Positions 50,097 through 58,644 of a DNA stretch of 64,000 nt are shown here, piece by piece. The first letter of the stretch is position 1; each line of letters starts with the position of its first letter. Under the pieces are notes generated by a model. That model searched no databases. It worked only from the letters and a program-made list of their open reading frames with translations, and had not been told where the DNA came from. Source of the stretch: an uncultured Bacteroidales bacterium (lineage in GTDB: Bacteria > Bacteroidota > Bacteroidia > Bacteroidales > WCHB1-69); NCBI GenBank assembly GCA_946407715.1, contig CAMJPH010000003.1, positions 1-64,000 on the forward strand, read 5' to 3'. A program made the translations under genes and the position numbers.

Positions 50097-52736
50097 ATGA
50101 ATAGGAGATTTGTATTGTTTGCGTTTTTTAACTGTTTGTTGTTATCATTATTGGTGCCGCAGGGCATGGCGCAGAAGGATTATTGGGCAGTGGTTCAGCA
50201 GGACTATTTCAACCGCCAAGACATCTCGCAGGAGGTGCGCGACCAGGTCGGAATGTATAACCTGAAGTCTGCGGAGCAGAGCCGTAGCATCTACCGCTAC
50301 CTCATGTTTTTGTACGCCTACATGCCGCAGAGCGACCTTGCCGACTACGATTTCGAGTTTTTCGAGCAGCAGGTGAAGGTTGCAATGGAGGCGCGGAATA
50401 CTTTCTCATGGGGTAAGACCATCCCCGAAGACATTTTCCGCCATTTCGTGGTCGTTTATCGCGTGAACAATGAGAATTTGGACACCGCGCGGTCGTATAT
50501 CTTCCACCAGCTGAAGGATCGCATCAAGAATATGAGCATGTATGACGCGGCTTTGGAGGTGAACCACTGGTGCCACGAATACGTCGATTATCAGCCTGCT
50601 GATGCAAGGACATCGGCGCCGCTGGCCACACTGAAGACCTCGCACGGGCGTTGCGGTGAGGAGAGTACCCTCACGGTGACGGCACTTCGCGCTGTGGGCA
50701 TCCCCGCCCGCCAGTGCTATACCCCTCGCTGGGCGCACTGCGACGACAACCACGCCTGGGTGGAAGTTTGGGTTGATGGCAAGTGGTACTTCCTCGGTGC
50801 CTGTGAGCCCGCGCCCGCCCTCAACATGGGCTGGTTTGCCGTGCCTGCCACGCGCACGATGATGGTACACACCAACGTCTTCGGCCGCTACGAAGGTCCT
50901 GAGGAGGTGAACAAGAGAACCCCGTATTATTCCTGCATCAATGTGCTCTCCAACTACGCAGATACGGTCACGGCATACGTCCATGTCTATAATCGTAATC
51001 ACCACCCGGTGAAAGATGCTTCCGTCTGCTTCAAACTCTACAACTACGCCGAATATTACACTCTTGCGGAGGTGAAAACCGATGAGAACGGCTGTGCAAA
51101 GCTGAATACGGGTCTCGGCGATCTGATGATTTGGGCAAAAAAGGGCGATGAGTATGCCTATGACAAGATTGATCTGCGCAAACAGAACCATCTGGTCTTG
51201 GAATTGGGCGGAACAGTGCCGAAGGAGTGGATGTCTGAAGGCGTTCTCCTCCAGATGTTTGATATGGTTCCTCCCGTTGGCAAGCCGTTGGACAACAACG
51301 TAAGCGCATCAGCACAACAGGCCTGCAACGAGCGGATGGTCAAAGAGGATAAGATGCGCGAGGCGTATCGTGCCACCTTCCCGACAAAGGCGCAGACGGA
51401 CAAATACAAAAACGAATATTTCACCGCTGACGAGTTCTACGACGTGATTCATCGCAGCGAGGGCAACCATGCCGAAATTGTCAAGTTTCTGCAGAATCAT
51501 AGCAAAAAAGAAGAAGGCCTTTTCTTGAAAGAATTTGTGAATGCATTGGCGGATAAAGATTTGCGCGATACTAAGGCGGAGACGTTGGAAAGCCAGCTCG
51601 TGACTTACAAGTCTGGCAAGTATCCTGTGGAAGTTTTCATCAAGGGGGTGCTGCCCGCCCGCATTTCCAATGAGTTGATCCGCGATTGGCGTCACGACCT
51701 GCGTGAGGCGTTTCTCAATATCTTTCCCGGTAATTCCACCTCGACTGTTGACAAGCTGATAGACTGGACAAAACGTCACGTCACGGTGGATCCGCTCTGC
51801 AACTACTACAACTGCCCGATCAGCCCGATGGGAGTCTTTAAGATCCGTCGCGCCGATGCGCACTCCCGCGACATCTTCTTCGTTGCCTCATGCCGCAGCC
51901 TCTTTGTTCCTTGTTATCTGGATAATGCTTCCAACAAAATTTACGTCTGGCAAAAGGGTGATTGGCAGGAGATTACGTTTGACGAGACCACTGCCACGCC
52001 GAACGAGAAACTGGTCACGCTGACCCTCCACAACCCGAAAGGTTACACGTATTACACCCATTACACGCTGCAACGTTTTGAAAACGGTGAGTATGTCTCC
52101 TACGATTTTGAAGGCGACCCCCGTGTGGAGGCCCGTGACATCGTTCTCAATCTCCCTCCGGGCACCTATTGCCTTTCTTCCGGCAACCGCTATAGCGATG
52201 GTGAAGTGTTGTCGGAACTCTATTTCTTCCCGTTGAAAAAGGATGAGAAACAGTCTATTTCAATACCTGAGTTGGTACCTCGAGACAACAACTATGGTCA
52301 TTTGAATTTAAATGTCAATAAATTGAATAACAAATTGTTATTGGATTTGCTTAAAGAATCGGGCAAAGAAAGGATGGTGCTCTGTCTGGTTGCTCCCGGC
52401 ACGGAGCCGACTAACCATTTGGCCAAGGAACTCGCTGCGAAGAAAGCCGACTATGAGGCTTGGGGTGGCAAGGTTTTGCTGGTAGCCAACAATGAGAATT
52501 GGAAAGCTGAGAAGAACCAACCAGTCAATGTGGAGGTGGTCTCCGAGAATGTCAGCGAACTCACCGAGAGCGTGCTGGCGGCCCTGAAGAATGCAGTTCA
52601 TGACGGTTCTTTATCGCACACTACAGGTGAGCGTCCCGTCTGCCTCATTCTCGACAAGGAGGGCAACATCCTGTTCGTCTCCGAAGGGTATCATATCGGG
52701 TTGGGGGATTTGTTGTTGGATGGGGTAGTGAAATGA
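50097..52736 (+). CDS. Secreted transglutaminase-like domain protein
   Basis: An 879-residue protein with a signal peptide (about 1-25). The transglutaminase-like core has its catalytic triad: C in H-G-R-C-G-E-E-S near residue 185, H in N-H-A-W-V-E-V near 221, and D in V-D-G-K-W-Y near 230. Long beta-rich and helical regions follow without recognised domains. Bacterial members act mostly as cysteine proteases or peptide hydrolases; cross-linking is less usual. Probably periplasmic or surface-located. It follows cutC by 27 bases filled with heptads. Confidence 0.85.
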   Translation: MNRRFVLFAFFNCLLLSLLVPQGMAQKDYWAVVQQDYFNRQDISQEVRDQVGMYNLKSAEQSRSIYRYLMFLYAYMPQSDLADYDFEFFEQQVKVAMEARNTFSWGKTIPEDIFRHFVVVYRVNNENLDTARSYIFHQLKDRIKNMSMYDAALEVNHWCHEYVDYQPADARTSAPLATLKTSHGRCGEESTLTVTALRAVGIPARQCYTPRWAHCDDNHAWVEVWVDGKWYFLGACEPAPALNMGWFAVPATRTMMVHTNVFGRYEGPEEVNKRTPYYSCINVLSNYADTVTAYVHVYNRNHHPVKDASVCFKLYNYAEYYTLAEVKTDENGCAKLNTGLGDLMIWAKKGDEYAYDKIDLRKQNHLVLELGGTVPKEWMSEGVLLQMFDMVPPVGKPLDNNVSASAQQACNERMVKEDKMREAYRATFPTKAQTDKYKNEYFTADEFYDVIHRSEGNHAEIVKFLQNHSKKEEGLFLKEFVNALADKDLRDTKAETLESQLVTYKSGKYPVEVFIKGVLPARISNELIRDWRHDLREAFLNIFPGNSTSTVDKLIDWTKRHVTVDPLCNYYNCPISPMGVFKIRRADAHSRDIFFVASCRSLFVPCYLDNASNKIYVWQKGDWQEITFDETTATPNEKLVTLTLHNPKGYTYYTHYTLQRFENGEYVSYDFEGDPRVEARDIVLNLPPGTYCLSSGNRYSDGEVLSELYFFPLKKDEKQSISIPELVPRDNNYGHLNLNVNKLNNKLLLDLLKESGKERMVLCLVAPGTEPTNHLAKELAAKKADYEAWGGKVLLVANNENWKAEKNQPVNVEVVSENVSELTESVLAALKNAVHDGSLSHTTGERPVCLILDKEGNILFVSEGYHIGLGDLLLDGVVK

Positions 52737-52815
52737 TAAGGAGATTAGGTGATACGAGAATTGGGTTGTATGAGAACAGGTGGATTTTTGGGGTTGTAAG
52801 TCTCAAAGGATTTTG

Positions 52816-52823
52816 TATCTTTG
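52816..52823 (+). promoter_or_regulatory. -7 promoter element of the DPP-IV gene
   Basis: TATCTTTG followed by CAC, 20 bases before the ATG at 52843. This excludes the in-frame ATG at 52780. Confidence 0.8.
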
Positions 52824-52842
52824 CACTCTTAAATTTTCGCTT

Positions 52843-55032
52843 ATGAAAAAACATTTTTTATTTGCTCTTATTCTTGTATTATCAGTGTTTTGCGGTTTTT
52901 CACAGTCAAAGAAAATCACCGTTGAAGAGATTTGGGACAACTTCTCATTTTACCCGCGTGGGGTGGCTGGCTATACCGCTATGCCCGTGAGCGATGATTA
53001 CACTGTTATCAAACGCGCCGGAATTGAGCGGCATCATTTCAGCGACGGTTCTGTTGTTGGTATTATTTTGTCGCATAGTGATTTAAGTGCTGCATCCAAA
53101 GAAAGACTTTCTGTGGCGGGCATCAGTGAATACGCTTTCTCGGCAGATGAGAAGAAGATTATGCTTGCCTTCGACCAAGAGAGCATCTATAGACGTTCTT
53201 CTTTGTCTCATTACTATGTCTATGATATTGACGGAAAGAAGCTGACGCCGATTTCTGACACTGCGCACCTGCTCCGTTTCGCGGAACTCTCTAAAGATGG
53301 CACCAAAGTGGTCTTCGCCCGCGATTGCGACCTTTACTATCAGGATCTGAACACGGGTAGGGTGGTGCAGATAACCCGCGACGGCAAGCCCAACCACATC
53401 CTGAATGGTTTTGCGGACTGGGTCTATGAGGAGGAACTTGACATGTCGCAGGCCGCCTCCTGGTCGCCCGATGGGACCAAGATTGCCTACCTCCGCTTCG
53501 ATGAGAGCCGTGTGAAAGAATACACCATCCCGATGTACGACGAGCTCTATCCTACGGATTTCAAGTACAAATACCCGAAGGCCGGAGAGGACAATTCCCT
53601 CGTGGAGGTTCACATCTACGACCTCGCTACGGGCACCGACACTCGTCTGGACCTTGGAGACAATAGCAACTGTTACTTCCCGCGTGTCTATTGGCTGCCC
53701 AATAGTCGCGATGCCATCGTGCTGAAGCTCAACCGCCATCAGAACCAACTTGACTTCGTCCGGTACAACACCGTAACAAAAGTGCAAGATGTTGTTTATC
53801 AGGATGTCAACGAGAAATGGTTGGATGTGACCGACAACTACTATTTCCTTCAAGATAACAACTCCATGATTGTCACATCCGAGCGCAACGGTTTTAACCA
53901 TATCTACAAAGTAACTTTTGGTGGCGAAATTAAACAGCTGACCAATGGACAATGGGAAGTAAATGAAATTCAATATGTTAATGAATCCAAGAAGTTGATT
54001 TATTACCTCTCCAACGAGTCGGGTGTGTTGAACCGCGACCTTTACGTCATCAATTTCGACAGTAAAAAGACACAGAAAAAGTTGTTGACTGCGGGCAACG
54101 GTTGGGCGAGCACGGAATTCTGTCCCAACGGCAACTACTACCGCTTGCAATATTCCGATCTGAATACACTTCCGAAATATACCATCAACGATAGGACAGG
54201 CCAGGAGTTGCGTGTGTTGAACGACAACCAGAACGTGAAGAACACGATGGATGAATATGGTTTCGTGAAACGTGAGATCATCAGCTTCACCACCGCTGAC
54301 GGCGTGACGCTGTACGGCTGGATGATGAAGCCGGCGAATTTCGATCCATCCAAGAAATATCCGGTGATGATGAATTGCTACGGTGGTCCTGGTTCGCAGC
54401 AGGTGATGAACGCCTACAGCAGTGCCATGGACCTCGCCTTCTATCAGATGCTGGCGCAGCACGGCTACATCAGCGTCTGTTTCGATGGTCGCGGCACGGC
54501 CACCCGTGGCGATGCCTTCAAGAAGGTGATCTATCAGCAGATGGGCAAGTACGAGGCCATCGACCAGATTGCTGCGGCTAACTGGCTCAAGAAACAGTCA
54601 TACGTGGATGGCGACCGTATCGGCATCTGGGGCTGGAGCTTCGGCGGCTATCTCTCCGCATTGTCGATGTTCCGTGGTGACGGTGCCTTCAAGATGGCCA
54701 TCTCGGTCGCTCCAGTGACCAACTGGCGTTACTACGACAACATCTACACCGAGCGGTTCATGCGCACCCCGCAGGAGAACCCCGACGGCTATGACCTCAA
54801 CTCCCCAACGACCTACGCTAAGAACCTAAAAGGCAAGTATTTGCTGATCCATGGTACCGCCGACGACAACGTCCACTTCCAGAACGCCATGGAGTTGGTG
54901 AAGGGTCTGAACGCGGCCGGCATCGACTACGACCAGTTCTTCTTCCCCAACAAGAATCACTTCATCATGGGCGGGAACACGAGGACGTATTTGTATAACA
55001 AGTTGGCGAAGTATATTCTTGAGAATTTATAG
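52843..55032 (+). CDS. Dipeptidyl peptidase IV (S9B)
   Basis: A 729-residue exopeptidase removing X-Pro or X-Ala dipeptides from peptide N-termini. A signal peptide (about 1-20) is followed by a beta-propeller with the substrate-binding E-E (Y-E-E-E-L-D near residue 200). The alpha/beta-hydrolase domain then carries catalytic S599 (G-W-S-F-G-G), D674 (G-T-A-D-D-N) and H706 (K-N-H-F). It is complete and looks active; probably periplasmic, as in Porphyromonas and Bacteroides. With the secreted subtilisin it supports peptide feeding. Confidence 0.95.
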   Translation: MKKHFLFALILVLSVFCGFSQSKKITVEEIWDNFSFYPRGVAGYTAMPVSDDYTVIKRAGIERHHFSDGSVVGIILSHSDLSAASKERLSVAGISEYAFSADEKKIMLAFDQESIYRRSSLSHYYVYDIDGKKLTPISDTAHLLRFAELSKDGTKVVFARDCDLYYQDLNTGRVVQITRDGKPNHILNGFADWVYEEELDMSQAASWSPDGTKIAYLRFDESRVKEYTIPMYDELYPTDFKYKYPKAGEDNSLVEVHIYDLATGTDTRLDLGDNSNCYFPRVYWLPNSRDAIVLKLNRHQNQLDFVRYNTVTKVQDVVYQDVNEKWLDVTDNYYFLQDNNSMIVTSERNGFNHIYKVTFGGEIKQLTNGQWEVNEIQYVNESKKLIYYLSNESGVLNRDLYVINFDSKKTQKKLLTAGNGWASTEFCPNGNYYRLQYSDLNTLPKYTINDRTGQELRVLNDNQNVKNTMDEYGFVKREIISFTTADGVTLYGWMMKPANFDPSKKYPVMMNCYGGPGSQQVMNAYSSAMDLAFYQMLAQHGYISVCFDGRGTATRGDAFKKVIYQQMGKYEAIDQIAAANWLKKQSYVDGDRIGIWGWSFGGYLSALSMFRGDGAFKMAISVAPVTNWRYYDNIYTERFMRTPQENPDGYDLNSPTTYAKNLKGKYLLIHGTADDNVHFQNAMELVKGLNAAGIDYDQFFFPNKNHFIMGGNTRTYLYNKLAKYILENL

Positions 55033-55048
55033 AAACGCAAAATTTTGT
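55031..55048. repeat. Dispersed palindromic element, copy 2
   Basis: AGAAACGCAAAATTTTGT starts at the DPP-IV stop codon region and matches the elements at 4825 and 61858. Confidence 0.4.
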
Positions 55049-55054
55049 TTGGCT

Positions 55055-55090
55055 ACTAATTACAGATCACTAATCACTGTTCACTGAAAA
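55055..55090. repeat. Short heptad array before hdrB
   Basis: Units AATTACA, GATCACT, AATCACT, GTTCACT in 7-base phase. Confidence 0.5.
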
Positions 55091-55095
55091 AACCA

Positions 55096-56151
55096 ATGGA
55101 AAAACGTTTTTGGAACGAATATCAGAAAGAAATTGCCGACGATCACTTCTTTTATGAAAGAAGTTGCATCCGGCAGACCTTTTTCCCTGGCTCGGAGGCC
55201 GCTTTCCTGAACATTATGCGCAATGACCTCGGGAAGGATGTCTATGACTCCTCACACCAGCACACATGTACGGGCATCGGCTATCATGCGGATGTTGTGC
55301 CGTTCGAGACGACTATGACTATCGTGGCGCGGCTTTTCTCACTTATGACTGAGCGCGGCTACAAGAACTATGTGCCTTCGTGTGTCACTTCCTTTGGCGT
55401 GATGACTGAAATCATGGAGAAATGGAATGAGGACCCGAAGCTTTTGGAGATGGCGCGGGAGTATCTGCACAAAGCCACAGGTCGCACGTTCGAGATTCCA
55501 GAGAACATCGCCCACCCGTCGGATTTAATCTACAAGTTCCGCTTCGATTTGAAGGAGAAGATGAAATACCAGCTGATTAACCGCTTTACTGGTAAGCCGT
55601 TGCGTGGTGTGGAGCACATCGGTTGCCATTACGCCAAGATTTTTCCAAAGCACGGTGTCGGCAACGCGGAGTTTCCGTATGTGCTGGCTGGCATGATTGA
55701 GGCGTGGGGCGGCGAGGTGGTTGATTACCCTGAACGCCGTCACTGCTGCGGTTTCGGCTTCCGCCAGTACCTCGTGCAGGAGAACCGCGGTTACTCCATT
55801 GCCAACTCCAAGAAGAAATTCGAGTCAATGGAGCCCTACGAGCCCGATTTCATCGTGGCCAACTGTCCAGGATGCACTATGTTCCTCGACAAGTGGCAAT
55901 ATACCATCGCCGAGATGGAACACAAAACTTACGATAAGGAAGGTTATGGTATTCCCGTGCTGAGTTACGAAGAGTTAGCCGGTCTGCTTCTCGGTTACGA
56001 TCCGTGGGTGCTTGGACTGCAGATGCACCAGGTCCAGTGTGAACGCCTCCTCGACAAGATCGGCATCGCCTACAACCCCGACGACAAATACCGCGGCGCC
56101 TCCGGCAAGATTCTCCGCGCTCCCGAGAAACCCGAAGTGCTGAAGGTGTGA
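55096..56151 (+). CDS. Heterodisulfide reductase subunit B-like protein
   Basis: A 351-residue protein with two cysteine-rich CCG-type domains. The first has C-T-G-I-G-Y-H and P-S-C-V-T-S-F-G near residues 57 and 95. The second has G-C-H-Y-A near 178, R-H-C-C-G-F-G near 215 and N-C-P-G-C-T near 255. In HdrB such domains hold non-cubane iron-sulfur clusters where disulfide or electron-transfer chemistry takes place. Methanogenesis is not implied; in anaerobic bacteria HdrBA-like proteins take part in electron transfer with unknown partners. hdrA-like lies downstream on the same strand across a repeat-filled gap; no hdrC is adjacent. Confidence 0.85.
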   Translation: MEKRFWNEYQKEIADDHFFYERSCIRQTFFPGSEAAFLNIMRNDLGKDVYDSSHQHTCTGIGYHADVVPFETTMTIVARLFSLMTERGYKNYVPSCVTSFGVMTEIMEKWNEDPKLLEMAREYLHKATGRTFEIPENIAHPSDLIYKFRFDLKEKMKYQLINRFTGKPLRGVEHIGCHYAKIFPKHGVGNAEFPYVLAGMIEAWGGEVVDYPERRHCCGFGFRQYLVQENRGYSIANSKKKFESMEPYEPDFIVANCPGCTMFLDKWQYTIAEMEHKTYDKEGYGIPVLSYEELAGLLLGYDPWVLGLQMHQVQCERLLDKIGIAYNPDDKYRGASGKILRAPEKPEVLKV

Positions 56152-56153
56152 CG

Positions 56154-56195
56154 AATTAGCAGTTAGTAGTTAGCAGTTAGCAGTTAGTAGTTGAA
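56154..56195. repeat. Heptad array after hdrB
   Basis: About five AGTTAGC/AGTTAGT units following the hdrB stop. The same heptad as at uvrA (4601) and at the sigma-54 activator (59867). Confidence 0.85.
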
Positions 56196-56221
56196 ACGAA
56201 ACCGCCCCATATTATTAACTA

Positions 56222-56296
56222 CTTCCTTGAGCGGCCCCGGAGGGGCAAGACGCGCGAAGCGCTAATAACTCCACACAAGCGGAGCGCAGTGTGGGG
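56222..56296. repeat. Dispersed GC-rich intergenic repeat, copy B
   Basis: Inverted copy of the element at 18454-18528, with only a few differences over about 75 bases, including both hairpins. Confidence 0.85.
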
Positions 56297-56366
56297 GCTT
56301 GAGCAGCCTCGGAGGGGCAAGAGCTCGGTAGCAAATAACCCCACATAAGCAAAACGCAGTGTGGGG
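56297..56366. repeat. Dispersed GC-rich intergenic repeat, copy C (diverged)
   Basis: Follows copy B directly in the same orientation. It shares GAGCAGCCTCGGAGGGGCAA-like and GCAGTGTGGGG ends but differs in the middle. Confidence 0.7.
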
Positions 56367-56389
56367 CCATCAAAAAAAAACGAACGAAT

Positions 56390-57385
56390 ATGAATAATAT
56401 CGCAATCATAGGCGCCGGCCCGGCCGGCATAGAGGCCGCCTCCGTGCTGGCCAAACAACATCAGGTGACCCTCTTCGAGAAAGAGGAAAAACCGCTGTGC
56501 AATATCCGTGACAAGGCCTTCCTGTTCCCGGACTTCAGCTCCGCGGACGAGCTGGCTGACAAACTGGAAGCCAAGCTCTCGCACGAGAACATCACTCTCA
56601 AGGCAAACTGCGCCGTGACTGCCATGAACCGCACTGGCGAACAGTGGACGCTGACCACCGCCGACGGAGAGACAGCGACTTTCGACAAAGTGCTGTTGGC
56701 CACGGGTTACAGAGTCTTCGATGCGCATCAGAAAGAGGAACTCGGCTACGGCATTTACAAAGGTGTGATCACTTCCATTGAGATGGAGAAGATGATCAAG
56801 GAAAACCAGATCCGCAACAATATGGACGAGGTGCCGAAACAGATTGTCTTCCTGCAGTGCGTGGGCTCCCGCGATGAAAAGTCGGGCAACAATTACTGCT
56901 CGAAAGTCTGTTGCGTGACTGCTGTGAAGCAGGCTATTGAGATTAAGAAACAGCATCCCGAGACGGAGGTCTATGTCTTTTACATGGACTTGCGCATGTG
57001 GGGACAGGGTTTCGAGGAGATGTACCGCGAGGCACAGGAGAAATACGGCGTGAACTTCGTGCGCGGCCGAATCTCCGAGGCAGCCTCCACTTTCGACAAC
57101 CGCGTGCAGATCAAGGCCGAGGACACCCTCATGGGCAACCCGATGACGATGAATGCCGATCTTCTGGTGCTGATGGTGGGCATGTGCGCTTCCGAAGGTA
57201 CCGCCACGCTGTCCAAATGCGCCGGCATCGACGGCCTCTACCGTTTCGCGCAGAGCCGTTCGCCGCACATCGAAGACAACCTCACCTCCCAACCCGGATT
57301 GTATGTCGCCGGTTCCTGCAAACGCCCGATGTGCATAGAGGACACAATCCAGGACGCCCGCGCCGCCGCGCTGGAAATAATTTAA
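56390..57385 (+). CDS. HdrA-like FAD-dependent oxidoreductase
   Basis: A 331-residue flavoprotein. The N-terminal dinucleotide-binding loop is I-G-A-G-P-A-G-I-E-A (residues 6-15). Near residue 160 comes V-F-L-Q-C-V-G-S-R-D, then Y-C-S-K-V-C-C, the cysteine signature of heterodisulfide reductase subunit A. It is much shorter than methanogen HdrA and lacks the ferredoxin-like 4Fe-4S inserts, so it resembles the small HdrA/QmoA-type proteins of bacteria. It presumably passes electrons to the HdrB-like protein encoded just upstream. Its electron donor is unknown. Confidence 0.85.
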   Translation: MNNIAIIGAGPAGIEAASVLAKQHQVTLFEKEEKPLCNIRDKAFLFPDFSSADELADKLEAKLSHENITLKANCAVTAMNRTGEQWTLTTADGETATFDKVLLATGYRVFDAHQKEELGYGIYKGVITSIEMEKMIKENQIRNNMDEVPKQIVFLQCVGSRDEKSGNNYCSKVCCVTAVKQAIEIKKQHPETEVYVFYMDLRMWGQGFEEMYREAQEKYGVNFVRGRISEAASTFDNRVQIKAEDTLMGNPMTMNADLLVLMVGMCASEGTATLSKCAGIDGLYRFAQSRSPHIEDNLTSQPGLYVAGSCKRPMCIEDTIQDARAAALEII

Positions 57386-57472
57386 GACTTAAGACTTGAG
57401 ACTTGAGACTTGAGACTTAGGACGTGTCGATACCTCCCAAAGTCTTAAGTCTCACGTCTTAAGTCTAAAAAT
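57383..57472. repeat. Inverted heptad array after hdrA
   Basis: Left arm: TAAGACT twice, TGAGACT three times. Spacer. Right arm: AGTCTTA, AGTCTCA, CGTCTTA, AGTCTAA, complementary to the left arm. It starts at the hdrA stop codon. Confidence 0.85.
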
Positions 57473-57480
57473 ATGTTGAT

Positions 57481-58611
57481 ATGAAAAAACTACTAACAAT
57501 AATCCTATTTGTTGCCGCAAACCTCTGCTTGACCGCCCAGACCAACTACACTTTCATCTCCCATCACAATGTGGTGAAGGACGCTTACAATTTTTGGGTT
57601 TCGGTGCCGGACACTTACGAAGAACAGAAGGGAGAGATTCCAGTGGTATTGTTTCTGCATGGTGCAAGTCTGTGTGGCAATGACCTGAACCGTGTGAGAA
57701 AATACGGTTGTTTGGATGCCATTAGCATGGGTCGTGACATCAATGCCATCATCATCGCCCCGCAGAATCCCGGCGGTGCGTGGAATTCCATGAAAGTACT
57801 GAACATTCTGAACTGGGTGACGAATCAATATGCGGTGGATACAAATCGTATCTACTTGATAGGTATGAGCTTGGGCGGCTTTGGAACGATTGAGTTCCTG
57901 GCAAACCACGGTGAGAAGATCGCTGCTTCGATGGAATTATGTGGCGGCACTATTCGTAAAGACCTTTGCAAGCTGAATCAGGTACCGTTATGGATCATCC
58001 ATGGTACTGCCGACAAGGCCGTGCCCGTTTCCCGCGCAACGGAAATCCAGGAGGCCATGAGAAAGTGCGGCAGCACCGACCTTTTGCGGCTCGACAAGTG
58101 GGCGGGAGTCAACCACGGCGCGTTGGCCCGCTTGTTTTACTTGAAAGAAACCTACGACTGGCTGTTCTCTCACTCCAAGGCCGACAACCCGCGCCAAGTC
58201 AACAAGGACATAAAGCTGAAGAGCAGCGACATGGCGGACGCTTACAAAGACATCAATCGCGGTTCCAATGTCATTACGGTGCAGAAATATAATCGTAGGC
58301 AGCAAGACACCAACGATATGCGCCGGACTGACGATGGCGATGACGACGAGGTGGTCTCCAACAAGGGTGCAGAGCAGTCTGACGTGAAATCGGAGGCACC
58401 GGCCAATAACAAAGCAGTCGAGAAACCGGCCCATCAGTCCCAACCCGCCACAAAACCACAATCCGCCGCGAAGTACCACACGGTCAAGCAGGGCGACACA
58501 CTCTACGCCATTGCCAAGAAGTACCATACCACGGTCGATAAGATCTGTAAATTGAACAAGATCAAGGAGACGACGATATTGCAAATCGGCCGTAAACTCC
58601 GCGTGAAGTAA
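57481..58611 (+). CDS. Secreted alpha/beta-hydrolase (esterase) with LysM domain
   Basis: A 376-residue protein with a signal peptide (about 1-20). The alpha/beta-hydrolase domain has the nucleophile elbow G-M-S-L-G-G near residue 125, an aspartate in H-G-T-A-D-K-A near 178 and a histidine in V-N-H-G near 217, resembling predicted peptidases/esterases of the PHB-depolymerase-like group. A polar linker of about 80 residues follows. The C-terminal LysM domain (Y-H-T-V-K-Q-G-D-T-L-Y-A-I-A near 325) binds peptidoglycan or chitin-like glycans. The domain pairing suggests an enzyme held at the cell wall in the periplasm. The substrate is unknown. Confidence 0.85.
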   Translation: MKKLLTIILFVAANLCLTAQTNYTFISHHNVVKDAYNFWVSVPDTYEEQKGEIPVVLFLHGASLCGNDLNRVRKYGCLDAISMGRDINAIIIAPQNPGGAWNSMKVLNILNWVTNQYAVDTNRIYLIGMSLGGFGTIEFLANHGEKIAASMELCGGTIRKDLCKLNQVPLWIIHGTADKAVPVSRATEIQEAMRKCGSTDLLRLDKWAGVNHGALARLFYLKETYDWLFSHSKADNPRQVNKDIKLKSSDMADAYKDINRGSNVITVQKYNRRQQDTNDMRRTDDGDDDEVVSNKGAEQSDVKSEAPANNKAVEKPAHQSQPATKPQSAAKYHTVKQGDTLYAIAKKYHTTVDKICKLNKIKETTILQIGRKLRVK

Positions 58612-58644
58612 CCTTCTAACCTCCTAACCATTTAACCTTTATAC

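Noticed and set aside
53083..54462. 459-codon open frame opposite the DPP-IV gene
   Set aside because: Antisense shadow; the plus strand encodes the propeller and hydrolase domains with all catalytic residues.
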